A stretch of DNA of 64,000 bases from Cyclina sinensis (lineage: Eukaryota > Mollusca > Bivalvia > Venerida > Veneridae). This document shows positions 49,931 through 61,800 of the stretch, one piece after another (the stretch's first letter is position 1; every line of letters begins with the position of its first letter). Below the pieces are notes generated by a model, which was given only the letters and a program-made list of their open reading frames with translations, had not been told where the DNA came from and searched no databases. The DNA lies in NCBI GenBank assembly GCA_012932295.1, contig JAAONU010000014.1, forward strand, positions 37,107,977 to 37,171,976, written 5' to 3'. The position numbers were made by a program, and so were the translations under genes.

Positions 49931-50776
49931 TCTTCAGTTTTCATGATGTATAGTAGCATAAAAATATATTTTGTCCATAGTATATTCACTTCCCTTTAAT
50001 TCTAAAGAAAAAGATTTTTAAGCTAAATTCCATGAGTCAGTCGCTTTAAAAGATAATACTCTTTCTATACCAGAATCAGCTTGTTAACATTTATTGGAAA
50101 TGCATTATGTGTACAAAAAATGAACTTCTTCATCATTCACCACTGAGACGTAAAAGCCTTTTACTGGGAAATTTATTACTATAAAAGTAGATTTTGCAAT
50201 TTCTGCATTTCTTATGAATGAAATATTTATTACAAATAGAAATTTACCAGGATCATTCCATACAAGGTTTTACAGAATGATTAGCATATCTACTGATAGA
50301 GGGATACATTAGCATAATTCAAATGCTCAGAAAAAAAATGAATGTGTAAATTTCAACAAGGTAATAGTTTTTTTTTAAGTTTGACAATTTTCTTATGGCT
50401 GGCTGCTGACGCGTAGGTAATTGGGTGTAATATTTAACTTTGTAGTAGTTTATCTGCTCGATTTGAATGTAAGATAGCAGCGATGTGTTATTAATCCCAC
50501 TATTAATACACACAACAATAAAGGCCATTAGTAAATCAAGCAAAAAAATGCCCTACAAAAATTTTATCTCTTTTTGATGTTAATACTGATAGAATGAAAT
50601 ACATAATATAAGTACTTAAATGATGAGAATAGTGTCTCTTTAGAAAGCGAAACAAAATTAAGACAGCAGTAAGTGTAAATGATATGGTGTTGATATGTAT
50701 TTATGTCTGTTATGATATCTTGTAAACTGGTAATGCAACACACCAAAGCAGAGTAGTTTTGATTGAGAGAGATTTG
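49931..50776. other. Intron 2 segment with no recognised features
   Basis: AT-rich and non-coding as far as visible. Confidence 0.4.
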
Positions 50777-50960
50777 TTAACCCTTACCCTGCTGGAGGTA
50801 ATTGACTCAGGCTTTGCAGACAGTGCAGACTAAGATTAGCCTTCACATCCGTGCAGTCTGATCATGGTCTGCACTTTTCGCCATCTCATTAAGCACCCCG
50901 ATAAACAATAAATGGATCTGTCCAAATTGAAAGATGGACAAGTCCAATTTTAGATAATTG
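50777..50960 (-). mobile_element. piggyBac-like MITE, copy 3
   Basis: It begins TTAACCCTTACCCTGCTGGA and contains CACATCCGTGCAGTCTGAT and GATCTGTCCAAATTGAAAGA, the reverse complement of blocks in the copy at 3664-3842. The TTAA border followed by CCCT is the piggyBac-type signature. It is the best-preserved end of the three copies. Confidence 0.65.
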
Positions 50961-53451
50961 GCAAGAGAAGAAATTGTTTTGTTGTTTAAAAAGGGTTTTC
51001 TATGCTGTAAACTTAAATTATATTGTAACATAATAATTACCTCTCCCACTGAACGAGTATTTTGAGTCAAGCCAAAATAAGATTGACAGGAAAAAAGAAA
51101 TCTTCAATTTTTGCTGGAACTACAGACTAGTTTATGGATTTTCTGCTCACTGCTTTATTCAGTCCTGACCCTAAGGGCAATGAGGTTTGTTCTAGAATGA
51201 TATTGGCTTTGTGGATTGTTGCCCTTTTATCACCTCAATCTTCTGGATACTGCATCTTATATTAGGGTCTTTACCCGAAAAAATAGAAATTCAATACATA
51301 TAATCAAAGAAGTGTTTCTGTATGCATATCACAGAAACAGCCAGACATATCTTTGTTCATTTTTTGGAATTGTTTGATTGTAGACTTGTTGATTGCTTGC
51401 GTTTTCCCTAACACTCAGTATATGGATGCCAATCTCTTGTAACCTGATCTGACACACTCGGATAGAAATTCGACAAATGTTATAGAAGAAACATTTTTCT
51501 GTGAAAGTTAGACTGGTTCACTCTTTTCACCTCAATCAGCTATTGTTCACTCTTTTCACCTCAATCAATTTTTATTGGGTTGGTTTATTAATATTTGAAA
51601 CATTGCTGTTTGCTATAATGGCTGTCTACTTAAGGAAGAATGTTCCATTAGTAATAACCTAACAAATATGTCTCATTTGACCCCTAGTTATTGGTCATTT
51701 ATTGGCAATTATATGAAGATAATTAAGTTACATATATGATCCTACAAGGATAGGAAAATCACTAATGGCTTTCTATGGGTTGATGTCGGTACTAAAAATT
51801 AGAATGTGAAATATTATTCACATAAATGTGCATTATTTTTAGTCACTCGTTACACTTAGAGAATTTAGTATATTTGTCAGATAAATGAAAGAATATTCAG
51901 TGATGTTATAAATATTCTACCATCTGGCAAAATCTCATTTTTGGACCCAATGGAGCTGCAGTCAGCAACAGTTATTACTGTAGACAAAAATGAAATGTAT
52001 CTTGGTGATGTTAAGACTGCAAAAAATCTGATTCTTTTCGCAAGAATGGGTTAAAGGTATATGACACATTCTCTAGACTTTGTTTGATTTTTACATCATG
52101 ACATAAAAAGCATGTAGTAGGTATGAGAGACGTGTAGACACGTAAATGACTTTTCCAAGCATATGTCACCCAAAAAATACGAAGTGTGATGCATTCCTCG
52201 TGTATGATGTATTCTGGCAGTATAGGTATTGTGCTCTGAATATTATCTTTAGAACAGGAACCAGACTTAGCCTTTGTCTATCTGGGGTATAAGTCAGGTA
52301 CCGTGAGATGATTTCATATTGCTAGACGTCTGTGAGGCAAGCTGTTTTAGAGATTATCAGTAAAATTATACCCTTGAGTGTTGTACAAGATTTTTCAGTG
52401 AACAAGCATGGGGTATAAAAACAGATGGCTTTTGATAAACACCCACCCTGTAGATTAACTTAAGCTAAGTCTGTCAGTAGGTAAATAAAAACTTCATTTC
52501 TTGTAAGGAAGCTATGAAAATTTTGAATTACTACATCTTCATTGGTCAACTAATTGTCTTGAACCTTTACTTGGACGTAACTTACTTATGTTACTGAAAA
52601 AAAAAATTAAAATATCTTTAGCCCTGTCTGTCAATCAAATGTTGCAACATTTTATTTGTAACTTTATTTTCTTCAGAAAGCATATTTGATGGATATTTGT
52701 GTTTTTTATCATTATTATTATTAACAGTTGCAGTAAATAGATTAAAATTAAAACGTTAATTGCAATTTCTACTGTTTTTACCATGCTTATTCATGCTCTC
52801 CATCACAGGTCAGGAAAAATTGAGAAATTCAGTGACAGCCTCTCTTATCTTGTGATACGTCAGTAAGCTATGTCTAAAGAATTCTTTTCTGAATGGAATT
52901 CGTTCTCAATATTGTCTTTACAGACTTTGCAATTCAGTGTTAATCACCTTATGGCAGCTAACAAACTAATTCATTTCCACACCATTATAAAGGAGAGTAG
53001 ATCTTTTATGTTTAGCTTGTCATTCTTTAGGGATTTCAGGAAATGCTTCAGGTTTTGGCAAAGCTTTGATATATTTTCTCAGCAAATGAAACATTGTTTT
53101 TGTAGGCTTGATCCAAATTCCATATGTTACTGAAGATATTTTGAGTTATGATCTGGCTAATTAAGCTCTGTTATAAGAACGAATAGATAAGATTAATTTC
53201 CCTATAGAAAATATCTGTTAATATAAAATGGGTTTTAGAAGTTTGAGAAAGAGAAAAATGATGAAGTAAATTTTTGTCTTACTTGATTTTTTAAAGAATA
53301 AACAATTATTTCAGTGACACCAGGCATGTTGGTCCTTCATGTAGGAAACATCAGTTAATTAAATGTTCAGAATCAAACAGTCTTAAATTTAGACAAATAT
53401 ATGCTGTACGATGAGAGTGCCATGCAGAAATATGTTCAGTGAGTGTGCAAT
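50961..53451. other. Intron 2 segment
   Basis: A 28-bp tandem duplication (TTCACTCTTTTCACCTCAAT at 51518 and 51546) is the only structure I could support. No genes were seen. Confidence 0.4.
51518..51568 (+). repeat. 28-bp tandem duplication
   Basis: TTCACTCTTTTCACCTCAATCA is repeated at a 28-bp period. Confidence 0.8.
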
Positions 53452-55200
53452 GCTGAAATCTACCCTGTTTTAGATGTTGTTGTTGCTGCTGCTGAAATCT
53501 ACCCTGTATAAGTTGTTTGTGTAGAGTGAGTGTGCTTTGCTGAAATCTACCCTGTATAAGTTGTTTGTGTAGAGTGAGTGTGCTTTGCTGAAATCTACCC
53601 TGTATAAGTCGTTCATGTTCAGCTGAAATCTACCCTGTGTAAGTTGTTTGTATAGAGAGAGTGTGCTTTGCTGAAATCTACACTGTATTTGTTTGTTTGT
53701 GTAGAGTGAGTGTGCTTAACTGAAATCTACACTGTATTAGTGGTTTGTGTACAGTGAGTGTGCTTAACTGAAATCTACACTGCATTAGTTGTTTGTGTAC
53801 AGTGAGTGTGCTTAACTGAAATCTACACTGTATTAGTTGTTTGTGTACAGTGAGTGTGCTTTGCTGAAATCTACCCTATATTAGTTGTTTGTGTACAGTG
53901 AGAATGCTTTGTTGAAATCTACCCTGTATTAGTTGTTTGTGTACAATGAGTATGCTTTGTTGAAATCTACCCTGTATTTGTTGTATGTGTATAGTGAGTG
54001 TGCTTTGCTGAAATCTACCCTGTATAAGATGATTGTGTAGTGTGAGTGTGCTTTGCTGAAATCTACACTGTATAAGATGATTGTGTAGTGTGAGTGTGCT
54101 TTGCTGAAATCTACCCTGTATAAGATGATTGTGTAGTGTGAGTGTGCTTTGCGGAAATCTACACCATATTAGTTGTTTGTGTAGTGTGAGTGTGCTTTGC
54201 TGAAATCAACCCGGTATTAGTTGTTTGTGTAGTGTGAGTGTGCTTTGCTGAAATCTACCCTGTATTAGTTGTATGTGTATAGTGAGTGTGCTTTGCTGAA
54301 ATCTACCCTGTATAAGATGATTGTGTAGTGTGAGTGTGCTTTGCTGAAATCTACCCCGTATTAGTTGTTTGTGTAGTGTGAGTGTGCTTTGCGGAAATCT
54401 ACACCATATTAGTTGTTTGTGTAGTGTGAGTGTGCTTTGCTGAAATCAACCCGGTATTAGTTGTTTGTGTAGTGTGAGTGTGCTTTGCTGAAATCAACCC
54501 GGTATTAGTTGTTTGTGTAGTGTGAGTGTGCTTTGCTGAAATCTACCCCGTATTAGTTGTTTGTGTAGTGTGAGTGTGCTTTGCGGAAAACTACCCTGTA
54601 TAAGTTGATTGTGTAGTGTGAGTGTGCTTTGCTGAAATCTACCCTGTATAAGTTGATTGTGTAGTGTGAGTGTGCTTTGCTGAAATCTACCCCGTATTAG
54701 TTGTTTGTGTAGTGTGAGTGTGCTTTGCTGAAATCTACCCCGTATTAGTTGTTTGTGTAGTGTGAGTGTGCTTTGCTGAAATCTACCCTGTATTAGTTGT
54801 TTGTGTAGTGTGAGTGTGCTTTGCTGAAATCTACCCTGTATTAGTTGTTTGTGTAGTGTGAGTGTGCTTTGCTGAAATCTACCCCGTATTAGTTGTTTGT
54901 GTAGTGTGAGTGTGCTTTGCTGAAATCTACCCCGTATTAGTTGTTTGTGTAGTGTGAGTGTGCTTTGCTGAAATCTACACCATATTAGTTGTTTGTGTAG
55001 TGTAAGTGTGCTTTGCTGAAATCAACCCGGTATTAGTTGTTTGTGTAGTGTAAGTGTGCTTTTCTGAAATCTACCCTGTATTAGTTGTTTGTTTAGTGTG
55101 AGTGTGCTTTGCTGAAATCTACCCTGTATAAGTTGTTTGTGTAGTGTGAGTGTGCTTTGCTGAAATCTACACTGTATTAGATGTTGCTGCTGCTGCTGTT
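53452..55200 (+). repeat. 48-bp-unit minisatellite, about 35 copies
   Basis: The consensus unit starts TGCTTTGCTGAAATCTACCC and continues TGTATTAGTTGTTTGTGTAG then TGTGAGTG, 48 bp in all. Units near the left end are more diverged (GTACAGTGAGTG, CTTAACTGAAATC), while those at about 54000-55140 are very similar. Variant units (ATCAACCCGG, GCGGAAATC, TAAGATGATTG) recur. 54121-54240 and 54361-54480 carry the same variant order 240 bp apart (five units), so blocks of units have been duplicated together. Both edges carry TTAGATGTTG followed by TTG/CTG triplets. Confidence 0.95.
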
Positions 55201-58200
55201 GATAATGGTGATCACAAACTTACAGAGAGAAAAATCAGTTGAAAAACATAATTAGTGATGGTAAAAATGGGTCATTTTATTGCTGCTTTTGCTGGTGTTT
55301 CTGCTTTGTTGTTTTTAGTGGTTGGCTGTGACATAATTAAATGAGATGCCATACTGTGACAGCATTTCATTGAGGAGGCAATATCTCTTGGCAGGCCAGG
55401 GTATAAAAACTTCTTATGCCAGTTGAATCTGGAATTTAGAGGATCCAGGTCACAGTAGGCTCTGTTTGATTTATTTGACAGTCCAGAACCATAAAGAAAT
55501 TACTTCCAAATGAATTAATTGCCCTTTCCTGAAATAAATAAATAAAAAGCCAGAAGATCCAAAAACTATTACCCAGAATTTGCTCCAGTATGGTAATGTT
55601 TAATCCTATTTTTTTTCCAGTGATTCTCTTGAGTTCAGGGTTTATATATATGTTTTAGAGATTGATGCTTTCAATTAGGAAAAATAGTTCCAGAGTTTTC
55701 TAAGGACCAGACTGTAAACTGATTAATCCAGAACCGGTCCCTTGATGATTTCTCAGCATTGATTCTGTAATGTTTCAGTCATGGTAATGTCTTTTCTTGG
55801 TTAGAATTTATGGTGGGACATTTATGGATGAAAATGGGTTAACAAGATTGAATCATATCAATCAAGATAATTATATATTATTTTCTTATAGTTCCCCTCT
55901 CTTTTGAAGATATTTTACTCCAGAAATCAATATTGCATAGAAATGGTCCCATTTTACATATAAACTGAGAAAAGATTAATCAGATTGTATAAACAATAAT
56001 TACTTAGTCCCCAGATGCCAGAATAAACTTTTCCTCATTTACCATAGAAACGAAATTTTGCAAGATGAATACCAAATGTAGCAAGTTTTCTTGCTCTGTT
56101 TTGTGGTATTTTTTATTTCTTCATTCAAAGATGTGCTGGGCACATTAATTGAAAGTCCTGTCAGCTCATTTTTCACTGGTCTGAAAATGGTGCTGAAACA
56201 TTTGACCATCATTATTTTACATTGTCAGGTTTGAACACAGACTGTGGTCAGTCAATTACACAGACCATAGCATTGATAAATGAGTTGATCATCGTCTTTG
56301 TCTGGGAGCAAATAAGACTGAAGATGAGAAAAGAAAAAAGTATCTGCAAAAATAAACAAATTTGTTGTCTAAGTAATACATTGTCTGGACAATACATTCT
56401 CCTGTTAATGGTCAGTGTGGAATGAGCTTGGACAGTTACTGATTTGAAGCAGATTGATAGAAACCAACTCTCTGATCCATTTCCAATGCTGTAAAATGCA
56501 TAGAAAACTATTGTCTGTTCATCATAAAAATAATATCTATATTTAAAAGTGAGAGAAAGTTTTCATTGCTCTGTTGAAATCTTCACCGGAGTATGTTGCC
56601 AGTGATGTCGACACTTCTTCCCTCTTTGCTTTCAGATCTGCTATCATACCCATCTACCTGTATCTGTTTTGAAACTCCAATGTCTTCACACATGTTCAGA
56701 TGTCAGAAACCAGTTTACACTTCTGTCCATTTGTTAGCAGACAATGTTTGTAGATCTGTTCGTTTCTCAACATGAGTTTTGAGAATGGCCTTTAATCAAC
56801 AAGTCTATACTGCTTGTGAAGAACTGTGTTGATACACAAAATCATCCACATAGCAGTGCTTGTATATTTTATGGTTAACCTATATTGATTTTGACTATTG
56901 TTGTCAATGCCATTTGTTAGAATTCTACTTTATATTGCCTAATACTATACCCAGTTTTGATAGAAACTGTAATACTTGATTAAAAATTTACTTGATTCTT
57001 CAGATATTCTATTTTTATTGACCGGTATAAACCATAATTAGTCTGCCGTAGCTCCAAAGTTGCTATATTTTGTATTGGTCTGTAATAAAAGTGTTGCATT
57101 TGTTTGAAACTTACTTACTGCACAAAGAATATAATCTACCTTTATCTGCAATGAAATCCTTATAAAAAAAAGTTGATGATCTTTCTGTTTGAAATTAACT
57201 ACCATCTTTGGGAATATATTCTGCTTTTTTGACCATTGATTACTACAGATTATTGTGTTTGGTGTCTGATGTTAGATGTGGTGTTACAAATTATTTTTTT
57301 TAGCAGTTGCAGAAACATATCAAGGTCAAGGGCAAATAGAGACTATCTTGACATTATGATCCTGCAACTATTAGAACTTTATCAACACTTTGGTAACATA
57401 GTCACTCTTGGCTGCTCATGTATTTTCTCTCCATTAAACACACATTAGGAAATTTCAAGACAAATTTGCATGGCTGAGAAATTCTTACCTAAGCTTTTTA
57501 CCATTCTGATAAAATTCTTTTCTCAGTATGATGTAATTTATGTAAGAAGCATAGCCACATTTTCATTTCTAGGCTTGCAGGTTTTTGTGAAAAGTATTAT
57601 GGTAAAATGTCAAATAAACAGCTCTTTATGTATGAGGTTACCTTCTTGAAGAGAAAGGGTTGTACAGTTTAAAGTGATTTATGCTGTAATGCTTAATGAG
57701 AAGTTTTCAGTAGCAACTGCATAAAATAAATTCTGTGCTTGATTTTTACAAGTCAGATTTTGTTGATGTTATCTAGAATACTTTTGAGCCTTTAATTTCT
57801 CTATTATCATAGAGGCAGAAAGAGCAAACCCACCCCATCTCATACCAGGTTGCATTGCTACGAAATCAGTTTTGTTCATGACTACGATGATTTTTTGTGT
57901 ATTCTGTGCTAGGAATGATGCGTGACTTCAAGTCTTCGCTGTAATAAAATTTACAGATATTGTAATAATTATCAGAATTGAGAACTGATTAAATGATTTC
58001 ACAGTATTATATTTGTACATAATCAAACCACTGGTTCATTTAACCCCGCAGAACATGCCAAGGCGATGGGCAAGGCAAAACATCTCGATATTGTGTAGCT
58101 TATTGTGGAGTTGCAGTAACTGAAAACAAGATAAATAACAAAAAAGACATAGCTAAAACACTCTAGTGTTCAGTGATATACTTCTTTTGCACATGACATA

Positions 58201-58480
58201 CCTCCTTTAACCTGTAAAATAACATTCATTTGATTTTGTCCATCGCCGATACGTTTTCAGCAGAGAATGACCCGTACTTGTGCAAAAAGAGTACCATTTC
58301 AGTAGATTTTGCAAAGAGGGTACCAATATGGATATCCAACATGAGATATGTTCAAAACATATCTGCTAAAACATATCGTGTGAACCTCCCTTGACAGTAC
58401 TGTACAAGGCAGTAAATAGCTTTATTATATACTTATAAATGAAATATTGAGAAATATTGATGAAATAAATTGCGTATTTT
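55201..58480. other. Intron 2 segment with no recognised features
   Basis: AT-rich. Acceptor-like TTTTTTTTCCAG at about 55620 and CTTTCAG at about 56635 are not followed by FREM2-like coding sequence. Confidence 0.4.
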
Positions 58481-58512
58481 CATTTTCCGTATTTTCACTG
58501 TAAAAATTTATT

Positions 58513-58528
58513 TTTCACTGCAGTGAAA
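58513..58528. repeat. Perfect 16-bp palindrome TTTCACTGCAGTGAAA
   Basis: It is self-complementary and lies in a stretch with several TTTTCACTG copies, 130 bp left of the foldback element at 58659. It may belong to the same element. Confidence 0.7.
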
Positions 58529-58658
58529 CATATTTTCTGTATTTTCACTGGTGTATTGCCGGACTACTTTCTTCTAAATTCAGCCAATACACTAAATTAA
58601 AGGGGAATTCTTTCGAATCTTAAGGTCAAAAAAGAGAAAAGTATATAATAAACAGAAA

Positions 58659-58810
58659 ATTCAAGTTTTTTCTATAAATACGGGATTTATTTTCATCTTG
58701 TGGTATGAAAATTATCATATTTCACTCGTGGCTATCGCCACTCGTGAAATATTTATTTTCATACCACTCGATGAAAATAAATCCAGTATTGATAGAAAAA
58801 ACTTGAATAT
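58659..58810. mobile_element. Long foldback (hairpin) MITE, about 152 bp
   Basis: The arms start ATTCAAGTTTTTTCTAT and end ATAGAAAAAACTTGAAT, and they pair almost to the centre. The core is CACTCGTGGC-TATC-GCCACTCGTG. A few mismatches and small indels occur (GATTTATTTTCATCTTGTGG against CCACTCGATGAAAATAAATC). It is non-coding. Confidence 0.85.
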
Positions 58811-61800
58811 CCTCTATGTACTCTACTTCAGTTCTGTTTTCCTTCAATTAAGGATGTAAGCTTATCTTTTGATTCAGTGATATGTGATTTCCTTTTGTCA
58901 AGATATACGAGTCTGATTTTTCACCCTGGCTGTCATATTTAGATCTTTGTCTGCGAGATACAGTCTGTAAGGACCAAAACATGATACCTGGTGTAGATAA
59001 GTTCATGTATTTTCCTTAGATAATTTTCCATCCACTGTCAGAAAAAACTGTACCTGCAGCACATCAAGATGTAGATATCTTCTTTTATAGATGCTTCAGT
59101 GAGGCTGCTTCACATATCAAAGTATGATTTATTGATTAAGTTTTTAACAATCTAACTAAATGTCTGTTTTTCAAGGCAAGATCATAGTGCTATAACAGTA
59201 CTGATTACCATAAAAGAGTGCTTGGCAGGAGAATGGACATAGCCTTACTGAAAAACAAGGGCATTTGGTCCAGTCAAATGCTAAGATAAGTCATAGGCAA
59301 AACACATGATATGTATCTTTATCTTTGCCTTCTGGAAAAGAAACATTGCTGTGACGTATTTCTTTATTTTGACGTATTTCGTTAACCAGAGTAATGTTGC
59401 TCCTTTTTGACAAGAATAAAATTCCACTTATTTTGAATTTGCCAGAGAAATTGACAAAAACACTGCAGCTATGTGTATATCATAATTAAATAGATATCAG
59501 AGCAAGACATGATCTTTCTTTTCTTTCAGAAAAATATAATTGCTGATTTGCTTGTCTGCATTGCTGGAGTGTATAATCTCATAGCTTATGTCTGACTGCG
59601 CCTTTTGTTCCAGTTAACTTTAGATTGAGATAAAATACTTGCAGAAATCTTGCTTTCCTTCATTACTTTGTCATAAACAATATTTATATGAAATGAACAG
59701 CATATTACGTTCTGCAGAATCTTTTGGCATGATCTCTTAATGTCTTTGCACCAGGATAAACTGAAGCAGACATTATTTATTTCCAGAAATTTACTTATTT
59801 CAAGACGTCATACAAAAATCGTGATTGGCAACCATACTTTGTTTACAGGAATATGTCTGCTTTGAATTTTGAATTATGTTTAACGAATGTTCAGTGATGA
59901 ACATTAATTTTCTTACTCTTATGCAAGACCATTGTCATTTCTGTCATTTAAATTTACTGATCATTTTTGCTTATGAACCTTAGTTTATCAAATTCCTTTG
60001 AAATTCAAACCTTTATGTTTGATTGTTTCTATCCTAAAACAGATGAGATCTAAGTAAGACTTTTTTTCAGTAGTTCTAGTCAGAAGTGTTCTGAGATCCA
60101 ATCCAAGGATTTTCTGAACATCTGGTCAAAGGTCATCTGAGATAAAAATGAGTATAAGTTTTTCCAAAACAAAACAACTCTAAAGATTTCTCAAATAGAC
60201 CTAGTCATGTTATCTCAAATGGTCCATGCTTTTCTCATCCTAATACCTTGGTCCAAGTTTTTCTCAAGTAATCCTAGTCTGAGGACAGACCAGGTCAAAG
60301 GTTGTCCAAGTGGCCCAATGTTTTTTCCTTCAGAATCCCAGTCTAGGCTTTGTGGTTCTGAATGTAAGGTTTGTGACAGTTTTATTGTCTGATGATTATC
60401 AAATTGTACAAAAACCAGCAGTTATGGCTTAAATATTCATTTAAAACATGCAGGTGGCAATAAAAAAGAAGTAAAGCTGATAAGCCCAGTGACTGAGCTG
60501 CATATATCAAAATGTTACCAAAGTTCTTTCTTTTAGATAACAAATAACAAATTTTTCATAATTTTTCTTAGGCAAATACTTTAATATTAGCTTTAAAGTA
60601 AACAACACCGTCCCACAGGCAAAAATTAAAATATGGCATAGATGAGTGTTGCAGGGCTACCGAAAATTTGTTGGGTTTTACTGAATTTCAGCTTCTAGAC
60701 CTTTTATGTCCAAAACACCTTAAAAATCGGTCCATAAATTATATAAAAAAAAAGATCAAATCTAAGTAAAACTTAAATTAAAATGCCAAAATTTCACGCC
60801 TAAATCCCAATCGGTCCCAAATGTGGTCCTAAATTCACACCTATCATGAACCCATAAAATTGACAGTGACCAGTGGCCCAAAGCAGTTATCACCAATAAA
60901 CTGATTAACTCCTCAATAAGTGTGCTTGATTGGCAGCTAGTCAATCGATTATGTTAACCAGTGTTAAAAAAGTATAACCTCATAAAATTTGCGCTGCTTC
61001 GGTTTTTTACTTCCACTTTGAACAAAATGCTTTTTCGCGATGTCAGACAGTAAATTGTTCATATTTTTCAATAAGAGAAAAAGCTTTGATACCATATATT
61101 AGGCATACTAACATTTAACATTGTTTTTAACCCATTTATTTTCATGTTTTTTGAAGGGGGAGTGTTCTCGGACCGATTGAAATTTGAAATTTTCTGGGGA
61201 CTTGCTGTGTTGCCCTACTATTGTGGTGGCAAGTATACCCAGAAAATTAGATAAACTAAGAATCTGGTGATCTAAATCCCATCATTGAAGCACGGTGTTC
61301 TGTTAAAACAATGGGAAGGGGGATGGAGAATGGGGTGTTGGGAGTTATTGCTCTTGGGGAATCAGAATTCTCCCAGCAAAATAAAGTCTAGCCAGTTTCA
61401 TGCAATCTAAGGTCTCCTGTATGCCCGCTGCTTTCTGGGCATAGCTACAGAAGGTTATGTATGTTGTACAGGAAGAAGTTTGTAAAAATTGTCTGTCTGT
61501 ATTTCAATGAATCATAAAATATAATATCCATAAAATAGAAAAAATTGACCCAACTGAAGATGATAACAATATTTCAAAGTCCAAGATAAGTAACTGCTGG
61601 CATAGGATGTGTTCAAGTTACTCTTAGTGAGAAGTATATGTTAAAAAAAAAAAAAAAAAAGAGAAAAAAAACTTTAAAATTCTATATATCTTCTAATTCT
61701 GCCTATTGTTGCATAATGATTTACCTTGAACTCAACTCTATGTTAGGGATTTTGAAGCCTGGAGTGAAGTGCAGGTAAAAGCTATTGTTTTGTGATTGAT

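Noticed and set aside
53452..55200. CRISPR-like array, because of regular repeats.
   Set aside because: Units are contiguous 48-bp tandem copies without unique spacers, in animal DNA; it is a minisatellite.
55600..59540. Several polypyrimidine-CAG acceptor-like sites (about 55620, 56635, 59530).
   Set aside because: None is followed by in-phase sequence resembling the FREM2 family or by a convincing donor.
60440..60535. Possible FREM2-like exon 3: after CATGCAG at about 60453 the phase-1 reading gives GGNKKEVKL, reminiscent of the residues following repeat 12 in FREM2.
   Set aside because: The acceptor lacks a polypyrimidine tract, similarity stops after a few residues, and the frame ends soon with no donor. 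Probably chance.
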